Positions 34,930 to 43,735 of a stretch of 64,000 nt of DNA are shown in pieces. This stretch comes from Chitinophagales bacterium (GTDB lineage: Bacteria > Bacteroidota > Bacteroidia > Chitinophagales > UBA2359). The stretch covers positions 806,001 through 870,000 of the forward strand of contig JAWKLZ010000001.1 of the NCBI GenBank assembly GCA_041392475.1, in the 5' to 3' direction. Every line of letters begins with the position of its first letter. Within the stretch, counting starts at the first letter, position 1. Both the position numbers and the translations under genes were made by a program. The notes beneath the pieces are model-generated. The model saw nothing but the letters and a program-made list of their open reading frames with translations. It had not been told where the DNA came from and searched no databases.

Positions 34930-34960
34930 CACCAGTCACCAGTCACCAGTCACCAGTCAC
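34930..34960. repeat. CACCAGT tandem heptamer (4 copies)
   Basis: Four perfect CACCAGT units plus CAC lie in the gap before corA. The context CTAATCACCAGTCAC...TAAATTA also occurs once at 26917-26937, where only a single unit is present, so unit number appears variable. Confidence 0.8.
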
Positions 34961-34964
34961 TAAA

Positions 34965-36026
34965 TTAAACCCAATTCTTCCGTCTCATAAACCAAAGCAT
35001 CACCACAAGTACAAAAAACATTACGCCCCACGCAAAAAAGTATCCGTAGCGCCAATGCAGTTCGGGCATAAAATCGAAGTTCATGCCATAAATTCCCGCC
35101 ACGAAAGTCAGGGGAATAAAAATAGTGGCAACGATGGTGAGGGTTTTCATGACATGGTTAAGTTGATTGCTGGCGTTCATCATGTAGAGGTCAATCAAGC
35201 CATTGGTCATTTCTCGGAGGTCTTTGAGGTTTTCAGTGACGTGCAGAATATGGTCTTTCACATCTCGAAAATACTTGAGTGAGTTTTCTTGAATCAACGT
35301 ACTTTCAGCCTCGATGATTTTGGTGAGCATATCTGACAACGGAAAAATCATTTTTCGCAGCTCAATCAACTGCTTTTTCAATTGCAGAATCTCTTCCAAA
35401 GTAGCAGGCACATCTTTCAGCAGTTTGGTTTCAAACGATAGCGTTTGTTCCTCCAAATATTGAAGCACCAAATAATAGTTGTCCACTACTGCATCCAACA
35501 ACAAATAGAACAAATAATCTGCCGCTTTTGTCCGCACTTTTCCCCTACCCTGCAAAATGCGCTCTCTAATTGGCTCAAACACATCTCCTTTCCGTTCTTG
35601 AAAAGAAATGACCGACTTGTCCAGCAGTAGAAAACTCAAGTGTTCTTGCTCAATTCTGGTTTTTGCATCATTGACATACAGCATTTTGAGGGTCAAAAAT
35701 AAGTACTTATCCACATCTTCAAATTTGGGTAAATGAGTGGTATTCAGTACATCCTCCAGTACAAGTGCATCAATTTCAAATTGTTTGCCAACCACTTCAA
35801 CCAAATTTGCATCATGTACTCCGTCAATATTGAGCCAAACAGTTTCTTCAGGTTGCCAATTTTTCTTGATGTCAGTCACTTCGACCCGTTCCAGGTATTT
35901 TCCCACATTAGGTTGATACGCCATCACACTCATTTCAATGTTAGCCTGCCTCTGCATTCCCACAAATTGAAGGTGACCAGGCATTTTACCTATTTTACTA
36001 CTTAATTGTTTGAAAGAATCTTGCAT
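34965..36026 (-). CDS. corA: CorA magnesium/cobalt transporter
   Basis: This 353-residue divalent-cation channel has the CorA layout: a long cytoplasmic N-terminal funnel domain (about 1-290), then two C-terminal transmembrane helices with the selectivity motif YGMNF at 313-317. The loop ELHW and a basic end RRKNWV follow. Motif LPKFEDVDKYLFLTLKML, written in part, is typical of the family. It would import Mg2+ (also Co2+ or Ni2+) across the inner membrane. It stands alone. An unusual TAAATTTG box lies at 36038-36031, only about 5 bp before the ATG. Confidence 0.95.
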   Translation of the reverse strand: MQDSFKQLSSKIGKMPGHLQFVGMQRQANIEMSVMAYQPNVGKYLERVEVTDIKKNWQPEETVWLNIDGVHDANLVEVVGKQFEIDALVLEDVLNTTHLPKFEDVDKYLFLTLKMLYVNDAKTRIEQEHLSFLLLDKSVISFQERKGDVFEPIRERILQGRGKVRTKAADYLFYLLLDAVVDNYYLVLQYLEEQTLSFETKLLKDVPATLEEILQLKKQLIELRKMIFPLSDMLTKIIEAESTLIQENSLKYFRDVKDHILHVTENLKDLREMTNGLIDLYMMNASNQLNHVMKTLTIVATIFIPLTFVAGIYGMNFDFMPELHWRYGYFFAWGVMFFVLVVMLWFMRRKNWV

Positions 36027-36147
36027 AGGTCAAATTTATCCAATAATAAAATAAACACGATAAAAGTTAAAGAATTAAACAAATTAAAAATGTTATTTTT
36101 TCAAAAAAATGTATTTTTACTCAAATTTTTATTTTTACCATTGCTTT

Positions 36148-36234
36148 CGTAGTTTTTTTGCCCATCATTGACATCCAATCCAAACCCACAATCGAATGTC
36201 ATCAACATTAAGCATCATTGACTTAGAAACTACG
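36148..36234. repeat. inverted arms upstream of the subtilase gene
   Basis: TCGTAGTTT (36147-36155) and AAACTACGA (36227-36235) are inverted copies with about 71 nt between. CATCATTGAC occurs twice inside (near 36163 and 36213). The spacing is close to that of palindromic repeat family 1, and the arm shares GTAGTTT. It may be a diverged member. Confidence 0.4.
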
Positions 36235-36265
36235 ATTAAGTAACCCAAAAAACTTAGCATAACTT

Positions 36266-38611
36266 ATGGATAAAGCCACATTTAGATATGGATACTCCAC
36301 CCTGAGTGTCAGTAAAAGTAACCGATTCATTGCAGTGAGTAAAAGAGACGACACACCTTTGACCGCAAGTATGCCAGCCAATGCAAGGTCTGCTGCACCA
36401 GTTATCAAATCTACTACCACCAAACTCGGTCATTTTGAAATATTAGAAGCCTCCCTTCCCAGTTTTGAATCTGTCGAAAACACCCTGAACAATGTTCGTG
36501 CAATGCCATCCGTCAATATTGGTACGCATGTTTTTCATACGACCGATGATGGAGATACACCCTATATTCCTTCTGGTCAGATTTACATAGAGTTTACTCC
36601 TGAAACTCAACCTGCCATTATGGGAGTCATTTTTGAGCATTTGCATTTGGCCATCCTCGAAAAGCGGAGTTCACATATCTACATCACAAGTGTCACACCT
36701 GATTCGCCTAATCCCATCAAAGTAGTAGTGGCATTGCAGGAATTGGAAATGGTGAAAGTGGCAGAACCTGAATTATTAACCCCCATAGGACTCAGCGCAT
36801 TGACATTGCCCTCTGACGAACTGCTCAAAGACCAATGGCACCTTCAAAATACTGGAAACCACGGCAATTGGGGAGCAAATGCTTTCAAAGCGGGTTCGGA
36901 TGCCAAGGTAGTAGAGGCTTGGAAATACATGAACAGTTTGGGATCTTCTAACATTACTGTTGCAGTGATTGACAGCGGTTTCGACCTCACCCATCCCGAC
37001 TTGAGAGGAAGTGGAGGAAAAGTCACAGCTCCTTGGGATTTTGAATCTGAAACACCTGACCCTACGCCCCATTTGGGCGATTGGCATGGTACATCCGTTG
37101 CAGGAGTGGCGATTGGTGCTGCAAATGGTACAGGCATTGTGGGAGCCGCTCCCAATGCAAAGTTTATACCGATACGTTTTGCATGGATCAGTGATAGTCA
37201 AATCGAAAAGTGGTTTGCCTATGCTGCTCAGAATGGGGCAGATGTAGTCAGCAACAGTTGGGGATCACAGGACAATAGTTTTGTGATGAGTACCCGCATG
37301 GTACAAGCCATTCGGAAATGTGCCATTGAAGGACGCAACGGAAAAGGCTGCGTGATTGTTTTTGCAGCAGGAAATTCGGCTAGAAGCATCAACAGTGCTA
37401 GCCAACCCGATGCCGTCACTGGCTTTGCAACCCACCCAAATGTCATCACCATTTCTGCCTCCAATAGCAAGGACGAATGGTCCAGTTACTCCAATTTTGG
37501 TAAGAGAATTTCTGTATGTGCGCCCTCCAATGGTTCGGGTGGTGCAGGTGTCACCACTGCTGACGTGACGGGTACAATCGTACTGCCCAGCGGAAGTATT
37601 GGACATAAAGGATATGATGCAGGTGATTTCACCTTTGGTTTTGGAGGTACTTCCAGTGCCTGCCCACTTGTTGCAGGGGTATGCGCTTTGATTTTGTCGG
37701 TCAAACCCAGCTTGAAAGCAACACAAGTCAAAGAAATATTGGAGAAAACTGCAGATAAAATTGGTGATGCAAATTTGTACGACTCCAATGGACATTCGGT
37801 GTATTTTGGATATGGACGTATCAATACACTTAAAGCGGTGGTAATGGCAAGTGGTGGAAGTATTCCAGATATACCAACTCCTCCTGTGATCATACCTACT
37901 CCCGTTGATCCTCCTATTACTCCCCCCGTTACCCCGCCTGTTGTTGTTCCTCCTTCCGAAATTCGTGCCATCCCGATGAAAGGAGCGGTAACGAGTGTGA
38001 TTAGACAAAGCAATGAACGCCATGTGTATAAAGTCAGTATGAGCAATCGTTTGGTTATCAGCATGACTTCACCCATTGGCAACAACCAAGATTTCGATTT
38101 GTATCTACGCAAGGGAGCAGTTCCTGAACCCAAAAACCGCAAGTATGATGCAAGCAGTGTGGAGGAAGGGTCTAATGAAAAAATAGTGATTTCCAATCCA
38201 ACTGCTGCAGATTATTACATCATGGCAAGGGCTTATCGAGGAAAAGGTAGCTACAATTTGGATGCAACCTTAGAAGTTGCCCCTGCGGGTAGTGGTATCA
38301 ATGAATTACCTCTCAAGGCTTTGGTTGGCGGTATTTTACGCCAAGAATTGGAGGAAACAGTGATTAAGGTTAGTCTTGGCGGTCGCCTCAAAATCCGTAT
38401 GGAAGTGCCAGTAGGCAGTACCAACAACGATTTTGACCTGTATGTAAAACGAGGAGCTATCCCGACCAAAAATGATTTTGATGGCCGAAGTATTCAAGAA
38501 GGCTCAGTAGAAAGCATCTTATTACCGAGTGTTCAATCGGGCGACTATTACATTGTGGTTCAATCATTTGAAGGAAGTGGTGGCTATAATTTGACAGTGA
38601 GTTTAGAGTAA
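36266..38611 (+). CDS. subtilisin-like (S8) serine protease with two PPC domains
   Basis: This 781-residue protease has the catalytic triad Asp236 (VIDSGFDLTHPDL), His274 (DWHGTSVAG) and Ser463 (GGTSSACPLVAG), with oxyanion Asn in FAAGNSA. An N-terminal region of about 190 residues may be a propeptide. After the peptidase domain comes a Pro/Val/Ile-rich linker (about 530-570), then two PPC (pre-peptidase C-terminal) domains of about 95 residues, each with FDLYxxxG and DYYIxxxxFxGxGxYNL-type motifs. No classical signal peptide and no T9SS tail are seen, odd for a PPC protease, so export is unclear. It ends 1 bp from gntP. Confidence 0.92.
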   Translation: MDKATFRYGYSTLSVSKSNRFIAVSKRDDTPLTASMPANARSAAPVIKSTTTKLGHFEILEASLPSFESVENTLNNVRAMPSVNIGTHVFHTTDDGDTPYIPSGQIYIEFTPETQPAIMGVIFEHLHLAILEKRSSHIYITSVTPDSPNPIKVVVALQELEMVKVAEPELLTPIGLSALTLPSDELLKDQWHLQNTGNHGNWGANAFKAGSDAKVVEAWKYMNSLGSSNITVAVIDSGFDLTHPDLRGSGGKVTAPWDFESETPDPTPHLGDWHGTSVAGVAIGAANGTGIVGAAPNAKFIPIRFAWISDSQIEKWFAYAAQNGADVVSNSWGSQDNSFVMSTRMVQAIRKCAIEGRNGKGCVIVFAAGNSARSINSASQPDAVTGFATHPNVITISASNSKDEWSSYSNFGKRISVCAPSNGSGGAGVTTADVTGTIVLPSGSIGHKGYDAGDFTFGFGGTSSACPLVAGVCALILSVKPSLKATQVKEILEKTADKIGDANLYDSNGHSVYFGYGRINTLKAVVMASGGSIPDIPTPPVIIPTPVDPPITPPVTPPVVVPPSEIRAIPMKGAVTSVIRQSNERHVYKVSMSNRLVISMTSPIGNNQDFDLYLRKGAVPEPKNRKYDASSVEEGSNEKIVISNPTAADYYIMARAYRGKGSYNLDATLEVAPAGSGINELPLKALVGGILRQELEETVIKVSLGGRLKIRMEVPVGSTNNDFDLYVKRGAIPTKNDFDGRSIQEGSVESILLPSVQSGDYYIVVQSFEGSGGYNLTVSLE

Positions 38612-38612
38612 A

Positions 38613-39968
38613 TCAAGCTACCACAAAACTCAATACAAAAATAATGGTCAAAGCGGTCAAACACAATATTCCTGTCATAGCTGTCCAACTCCGCAAGGTT
38701 TGGGCTTCGGACAATCCAAGGTACTGGTTAACCAACCAAAACCCACTGTCATTGACGTGTGAAAAACCCGTTGCACCTGCTGCAATACTCAACACTATCA
38801 AGGCCAACTGAGGTTCAGATAAGGCAAAATTTTCCATGATAGGAGCGATAATTCCAGCCGCTGTAATCATCGCAACCGTTGCAGAACCTTGCAAGACACG
38901 CACCAACAAAGCCAGCAAAAAGGCGAGTAAAATCGGTACGATATTGTACTCTATCATTTGCTGTGCAATCATCACCCCTGCACCACTTTCCACGAGCATT
39001 TGCTTGAAAACACCTCCTGCTCCTGTAATTAAAATGATCACACCTGCAGGGCCTAATGCTTTGGTACTCACATCTTGTAATTCACTTTTGGAAAAACCTT
39101 GTCGTGTTCCCAATAAATAGAGTGCCAACAAAGTACTGATAATCAAAGCTACAAATGGATGTCCAATAAATTGACACAAATTGGGCATGAATCCTGCTTC
39201 AATACTGCCATTTTTGACCATCAAATCGGCAACTGTATTGGCCAAAATCAAAGCAATCGGTGTTAGAATCAAGAACAGTATCAAACCAATTGATACTTCT
39301 TTTTGATAGGTTCGTTCAGGAATTGGCTTACTCATAGCCTCAGGAACTTCTACGTATATTTTGGACGAAATGTATTTTCCAAACACAAGTCCAGCAACTA
39401 TAGTAGTGGGAATCCCGACAATAAAACCAAATAAAATTACCCAACCCAAAGACACTTTAATGATGTCTGCAACAGCAATCGGGCCAGGAGTTGGAGGGAT
39501 AAACGAATGGGTAACAGCCAAACTCGCCAACAAAGGAATGGCAAAGAACAAAAGTGATTTTTTTGACTTCTTTTGCAGAGCATACAACATCGGCACTAAA
39601 ATCACAAACGCTACATCAAAGAACACAGGTATAGCAATAAGAAAGCCCGAAATCGACAAAGCAGTAGGGGCATTTTCCATCCCAAATTTGTCGAGCAAAA
39701 AGGATGATAACCGTTCGGTTGCGCCACTGTGTTCAAGTATTGCCCCAAAAATAGCTCCGATTCCTACCACCGTTGCCACATAACCCAAAGTGCCACCCAT
39801 CCCGTTTTTGATGTTTTCAATAATGGCTTCAAAAGACATACCCGCTAATAAACCAACAGCTATACTACTGATTAACAAGGCTAAAAATGCTTGCATTTTG
39901 AATACAAGTATTAAAATCAACAACAAAGCAACTGCTCCAAAAACGGCTAAGAGTAAAGTGTAATCCAT
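38613..39968 (-). CDS. gntP: gluconate:H+ symporter (GntP family)
   Basis: This 451-residue inner-membrane permease of the GntP family has about 12-14 hydrophobic helices. Family motifs include AIFGAILEHSGATERLS, FFDVAFVILVP, SFIPPTPGPIAVADI and LVRVLQGSATVAMITAAG. Members carry gluconate and related sugar acids. It is the last gene of an operon lipoprotein-gntK-gnd-gntP, 15 bp after gnd, so gluconate is the probable substrate. It converges with the subtilase gene with no room for a separate terminator. Confidence 0.93.
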   Translation of the reverse strand: MDYTLLLAVFGAVALLLILILVFKMQAFLALLISSIAVGLLAGMSFEAIIENIKNGMGGTLGYVATVVGIGAIFGAILEHSGATERLSSFLLDKFGMENAPTALSISGFLIAIPVFFDVAFVILVPMLYALQKKSKKSLLFFAIPLLASLAVTHSFIPPTPGPIAVADIIKVSLGWVILFGFIVGIPTTIVAGLVFGKYISSKIYVEVPEAMSKPIPERTYQKEVSIGLILFLILTPIALILANTVADLMVKNGSIEAGFMPNLCQFIGHPFVALIISTLLALYLLGTRQGFSKSELQDVSTKALGPAGVIILITGAGGVFKQMLVESGAGVMIAQQMIEYNIVPILLAFLLALLVRVLQGSATVAMITAAGIIAPIMENFALSEPQLALIVLSIAAGATGFSHVNDSGFWLVNQYLGLSEAQTLRSWTAMTGILCLTALTIIFVLSFVVA

Positions 39969-39983
39969 TGGTTTAATTGAATT

Positions 39984-41390
39984 TTAATTTTCCCATTCGG
40001 TATGAAAAACCTCTTCATCTCCCTTCAACTTTTGGTAGCCATGCGCTCCAAAACAATCTCTTTGTGCCTGTATCAAGTTGATAGAGGAATAGGCTTCGTG
40101 CATCGAATGATAATACTGCAAAGCCGCAGTCAAAGCAGGGCAAGAGCAGTTTTGATGTGCCAATAATACGGTTAATTCTTCTAAGGCGGGTATTTTGGAA
40201 GTCAATAAGTGAGCAAAAGAGTTAGATTCAAATAGGTGGGAAATGTTGGGTTCTCCTTCAAAGGCAGATACGATTTCGGGCAGCATTTTGGAGCGAATGA
40301 TGCAACCGCCTCTCCAGATTTTGGCAATTGCAGCCAAAGACAAGTTCCATTCGTAGGTTTTACCTGCTTCAAAAAGTAAATGAAACCCTTCGGCAAGTGC
40401 AATCAATCGGGCTGCTAAAACGGCATCTTTGAGGATGTTGGCAATTTCTGCATAAGGAAAATCTTGTATTAGGTGATTCGATTGATGCCTCAATCTGGTT
40501 CGTAAGGAACGGTGGGTGGAGATGATTCTACTGTTCATCGCTGCTGCAATTGTTGGAATAGGAACGCCCAAATCCAATGCTTCCTTGACCGTCCACAATC
40601 CTGTTCCTTTGTGCCCTGCTACATCCAAAATTTGCGGCAATTGATACTTGCCATTTTCTTGAAATTGAAGGATTTGCAGGGTGATTTCGAGTAGATAACT
40701 GTGGTGTAAAGTGTTTTGCCAACCCCTTAAATAATCCGCCATTGCAGCTTGATTATCAGGAAAAATGCGTTTTAGAATAGAATAGGTATCCGCCCAAATT
40801 TGCATATCGGCATACTCAATACCGTTGTGCACCATTTTGACGAAATGTCCCGAACCGTTGCCACCCATCCAATCTACACAGGGTTCGCCATCCTCCGCTT
40901 TTGCAGCTATTTCCTTCAAAATTGGAAGCAATAAAGGTTTGACTTCTTCCTTTCCAGCAGGCATCATTGAAGGGCCCAACAATGCCCCTTTTTCTCCTCC
41001 CGAAACACCCATTCCCACATACAAAATCCCTTTTGCAGCCAATTCTTTCTCTCGCCGAATCGTGTCTTTGAAATAAGAATTACCTCCGTCTATGAGAATA
41101 TCGCCTTCTGATAAATGCGTTTCCAATTGAGCAATCACCGCATCAACGGGTGCGCCGCTTTTGACCATCAACAAAATTTTGCGGGGACGGGTGAGTGATT
41201 CCACAAATTGAAGGAGGTCTTTTGCAGCAAAAAAAGCAGCTTCTGGGTTTTCGGCTGCAAAATCCGTTACTACCTGTTCTTCTCCCTTCAATGGAAGGTT
41301 GTAAATCGATACTTGAAAACCTTGATTGGCAATATTTTTCGCCAAACTTTTGCCCATGACTCCTAAGCCAAAAATACCGATGTCGGTCAT
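39984..41390 (-). CDS. gnd: 6-phosphogluconate dehydrogenase (decarboxylating)
   Basis: This 468-residue cytoplasmic enzyme oxidises 6-phosphogluconate to ribulose 5-phosphate and CO2 with NADP+. It has the Rossmann motif GIFGLGVMGKSLAKN, MVKSGAPVDAVI, the substrate-binding GMGVSGGEKGALLGPSMMPAG, written in part, HFVKMVHNGIEYADMQ, and RGGCIIRSKML. I chose the ATG at 41390, which overlaps the gntK stop by 4 nt (ATGA); the frame extends 6 codons upstream to 41408. Its place between gntK and gntP shows a dedicated gluconate route into the pentose phosphate pathway. Confidence 0.95.
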   Translation of the reverse strand: MTDIGIFGLGVMGKSLAKNIANQGFQVSIYNLPLKGEEQVVTDFAAENPEAAFFAAKDLLQFVESLTRPRKILLMVKSGAPVDAVIAQLETHLSEGDILIDGGNSYFKDTIRREKELAAKGILYVGMGVSGGEKGALLGPSMMPAGKEEVKPLLLPILKEIAAKAEDGEPCVDWMGGNGSGHFVKMVHNGIEYADMQIWADTYSILKRIFPDNQAAMADYLRGWQNTLHHSYLLEITLQILQFQENGKYQLPQILDVAGHKGTGLWTVKEALDLGVPIPTIAAAMNSRIISTHRSLRTRLRHQSNHLIQDFPYAEIANILKDAVLAARLIALAEGFHLLFEAGKTYEWNLSLAAIAKIWRGGCIIRSKMLPEIVSAFEGEPNISHLFESNSFAHLLTSKIPALEELTVLLAHQNCSCPALTAALQYYHSMHEAYSSINLIQAQRDCFGAHGYQKLKGDEEVFHTEWEN

Positions 41391-41893
41391 TGTGTTTGAT
41401 TTAAACATTGAAGTACTTCCTCCACAATTTCGAGAGGAGGTTTGTGAATGTCAATGTTAATGGCATTTTCGGGAATTTCCAAATCCTGGAACTGACTTTT
41501 TAACAAATCAGTTGGCATAAAATGGTTTTCTCTTGCGTTCATTCGCTGCAAAATTTGCTCGGAACTGCCTTCAAGGAACACTATCTGCAATGATGAATCA
41601 ATGGCGGATTGTAGCAACCGACGATAACTTTCCTTCAATGCAGAACAGGCAAGGACAAAGCCGTTTTCTTCTTGCACCTTCATTGCAGTGCCTATCCTTT
41701 GCAGCCACGGCAAACGGTCGGTATCGGTCAATGGAATTTTTGCCGACATTTTTTGTTTGTTCACAAGCGGATGAAAATCATCTGCTTCCAAAAACGTTAA
41801 GGATAGTTTTTCGGACAAAAGGTGTGCTATGGTGCTTTTGCCGCAGCCCGAAACACCCATAACCAAAAGACAGGGAGGAGGAATTGCTTGCAT
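41387..41893 (-). CDS. gntK: gluconokinase
   Basis: This 168-residue kinase phosphorylates gluconate to 6-phosphogluconate with ATP. It has the Walker A MGVSGCGKSTIAHLL, the FLEADDFHP motif, the loop MSAKIPLTDTDRLPWLQRI, ACSALKESYRRLL and VFLEGSSEQILQRM. This matches the GntK/IdnK family in length and motifs. The stop overlaps gnd by 4 nt, so the two are translationally coupled. A lipoprotein gene lies 10 bp upstream, in the same transcript. Confidence 0.95.
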   Translation of the reverse strand: MQAIPPPCLLVMGVSGCGKSTIAHLLSEKLSLTFLEADDFHPLVNKQKMSAKIPLTDTDRLPWLQRIGTAMKVQEENGFVLACSALKESYRRLLQSAIDSSLQIVFLEGSSEQILQRMNARENHFMPTDLLKSQFQDLEIPENAINIDIHKPPLEIVEEVLQCLNQTQ

Positions 41894-41903
41894 TGATTGT
41901 CAT

Positions 41904-42464
41904 TTAAAAACTTCGCAACATATCAAATTCTCCAAAGTTGATGTTGATTTCCGTGCCTCCAATGCTTTCATCCAACCCCTTTCCAAAAAATCGCCCTTTG
42001 ATGCGTTCACCAATTGCGCCGTATTCATCAATTTCTATGGTGATGGTTTTCATAGAAACCTGTTTGGTTCCATTGATGTAAATGTTGAAGTCTTGAATCT
42101 TGGATTGACGGTTATCTGCTTGCAAAACAAACTGACCTGCTCCTGTCGTTGGGGTGAAAGGAAAGTAAATGTCAATAATGTCGTTTTGGTTGCTATTACT
42201 TTTGGGGGCAAGGGTGTAAAGTCGGGTTGCACCTGTTGCCTCATCATAGCCCGTTTTGGAGATAGTTCCATCTGTTTTTTCAAAAATAATGCTTTGTTCA
42301 CCAAAAGAACCGCCAATGAGTTTGAATCGCACATCATTGGGCGTAGGAGTTTCTTCAATAGGAGGCTCTGGCTCAGGCACTTCATCTGTGCAACTATTGA
42401 AACTAAGGAATGCGCCAACAAGGATAAGGCACATCCAAAACGAAAAAAAGCGAAATTGAATCAT
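41904..42464 (-). CDS. lipoprotein of unknown function, first gene of the gluconate operon
   Basis: This 186-residue protein has a signal peptide with lipobox FNSC (Cys near residue 25), then an acidic, Pro-rich linker (DEVPEPEPPIEETPTP) and a beta-rich domain. I do not recognise the domain. The Asp/Glu-rich start after the Cys resembles the lipoprotein export signal of Bacteroidota for surface display. It is 10 bp upstream of gntK. A role in gluconate or oligosaccharide capture is possible from position alone. Confidence 0.78.
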   Translation of the reverse strand: MIQFRFFSFWMCLILVGAFLSFNSCTDEVPEPEPPIEETPTPNDVRFKLIGGSFGEQSIIFEKTDGTISKTGYDEATGATRLYTLAPKSNSNQNDIIDIYFPFTPTTGAGQFVLQADNRQSKIQDFNIYINGTKQVSMKTITIEIDEYGAIGERIKGRFFGKGLDESIGGTEININFGEFDMLRSF

Positions 42465-42859
42465 AGTATCTTATTTTTATTTGAAGCAATGTTTAAAACT
42501 GATGTTTTTTTTTAAATCTATAGACTTTTCTTGTTGAAGCATAAAGTTAATAAACCTTATCACTTCTTGTTGTCCAAAAAACGTCCGATTGATTGAATTT
42601 TAATGTTGAATCACTCATTATCTCTGATTTAAAAAAAACAATATTCTCTTAATTTTGGTTCTCCGAAAAATATATACAAAAAGAAAACCGAAGTTTCCAA
42701 AACTTCGGTTTTCTAAATTCTCATGAATCGTGTGACGAAACTTTGTCAATCTTGGATGCCGAAGAAGTCGGTATAGTCGCAGACTCTGACAACTTTGAAG
42801 TGGATTCCATGTATATCGTTCAACTGTTGGTAAGGTGAAAAACCGTTGCCAAAGTTTCA
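42465..42859. other. intergenic region with terminator and decayed repeat
   Basis: This 395-bp gap holds the AT-rich promoter region of the gluconate operon, the terminator at 42682-42714, and a decayed copy of the TTTGTCAAC repeat (GACGAAACTTTGTCAA near 42735; CCGTTGCCAAAGTTTCAC near 42842-42859). An 80-codon GTG-started frame at 42618-42860 looks spurious. Confidence 0.5.
42682..42714 (-). terminator. intrinsic terminator of the TA-gene cluster
   Basis: AGAAAACCGAAGTTT and its complement (42682-42696 and 42700-42714) make a perfect 15-bp stem with a 3-nt loop. It lies 145 bp after the last minus-strand gene of the cluster. Stem cores with CCGAAG recur in the terminators at 47241 and 48050. 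Confidence 0.8.
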
Positions 42860-43078
42860 CTATTCATTGTCTTCCAAAGTCGCTGCACTCCTCAAAAAAA
42901 CGGAACGGGACAACTGATAGCTTTCTTCTCTGAGAATCGAAAAAGCATACATTCGCTCCAAATTGTAGGCTTTTTGATAGAACAATTGTGCGGTCGTTTC
43001 ATCTCCTCTTTTTGGGGCGAAAAAGGCTTCATCGACAAATTCCATCGCTATATCGTGTAAGGTGGGTAATTGATTCAT
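42860..43078 (-). pseudogene. truncated duplicate of the 186-residue protein gene at 44177
   Basis: The first 67 residues are nearly identical to the start of the protein encoded at 44177-44737 (IAMEFVDEAFF, KRGDETTAQLFYQKAYNLER, RSVFLRSAATL) and then break into EDNE and a stop. About 115 residues of the parent, including its Ser/Glu-rich tail, are missing. The start overlaps the preceding 81-residue ORF by 4 nt, so the fragment may still be translated as a 72-residue protein. Both copies are followed by TTTGTCAAC-type repeats, suggesting duplication followed by internal deletion. Confidence 0.75.
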
Positions 43079-43320
43079 TTTTTTCGTTTCTTTTGCAACA
43101 TTTCACGAACTTCCTCCAGAGAATATAATTTCCCTTCTTTGATATCTCGTTCTGCTTTCCGAATAGATTGCAATATTTTTTTCCGAACTACAGCATGAGG
43201 AATTGTTTTCCCTTCTTGCACTTCCTTCAAAGCTTGGTCAATATTCTTTTGCCTTTCCTTGCTCAATTCATCCCAAAAATCCTTGTTGTTATCCTCCATG
43301 ATTTGTACTGTTTTTACCAT
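43075..43320 (-). CDS. orphan antitoxin-like protein
   Basis: This 81-residue charged helical protein (Met8 at 43299 may be the true start) shares the segment DFWDELS..Q..I..L.EVxEGKTIPH with the antitoxin at 47738-47986. Here an extra basic helix (AERDIKEGKLYSLEEVREML) replaces the end. The matching RelE/ParE toxin is absent; the next gene is instead the truncated duplicate. It starts 1 bp after the PIN toxin stop, so it belongs to that operon. It may be a leftover antitoxin or a third component of the PIN module. Confidence 0.7.
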   Translation of the reverse strand: MVKTVQIMEDNNKDFWDELSKERQKNIDQALKEVQEGKTIPHAVVRKKILQSIRKAERDIKEGKLYSLEEVREMLQKKRKK

Positions 43321-43321
43321 T

Positions 43322-43735
43322 CTAAAAATCCTCCAAAAAATCTACTGCCTTGAGAATATCAATCCCTCTAAAGGGATGAAGCACCAACAAATCCTTGTCT
43401 CCAGAAACAATCACACTTGCATCGCCACTCACTGCCAAACTCAAAAACTTGTCATCTTTGGGGTCTCTACAAGCTATTACTTCTTCGATTATTTCGACCA
43501 GTTCAGCAACACTTATAAAATCACTAGGCAATTGTTTTCGAGTTTCTAAGGTAATATATTTGTCGAATTTTGCCCTAAACAAAACCGACTGCAATTCTTC
43601 TAAAGTAGCTAAAGATAGTAGGACTTCTCCCGTTTTTGTAGCTTTTTGAACTGCTTTATAGGGAGTTGAATTCCGAAACAGAAAGGCACTAATCAGCGTA
43701 TTGGTATCGATAACAAATCGAATCTCATTCATCAT
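43322..43735 (-). CDS. PIN-domain toxin (COG1569-like)
   Basis: This 137-residue protein is a PIN-fold ribonuclease, as in VapC-like toxins. Acidic active-site residues are in FVIDTNTLISAF (Asp10), the middle Glu in LATLEELQSVL, RDPKDDKFLSLA (Asp pair) and VSGDKDLL. The family is annotated as putative toxin component, PIN family. Its start overlaps the upstream antitoxin gene by 11 nt. It would cleave RNA when the antitoxin is lost; the target is unknown. Confidence 0.87.
   Translation of the reverse strand: MMNEIRFVIDTNTLISAFLFRNSTPYKAVQKATKTGEVLLSLATLEELQSVLFRAKFDKYITLETRKQLPSDFISVAELVEIIEEVIACRDPKDDKFLSLAVSGDASVIVSGDKDLLVLHPFRGIDILKAVDFLEDF

Noticed and set aside
34930..34960. Possible iteron or origin repeats
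   Set aside because: Only four 7-bp units with no rep gene or AT-rich unwinding region; simple slippage explains it.
37265..38196. Two long minus-strand frames (252 and 236 codons)
   Set aside because: They are antisense to the subtilase gene, whose catalytic triad and PPC domains are clear, and the translations are low-complexity.
42618..42860. 80-codon minus-strand frame with GTG start
   Set aside because: It spans a terminator hairpin and a decayed repeat, is Arg/Phe-rich without a family match, and starts only at GTG on the stop of the truncated duplicate.
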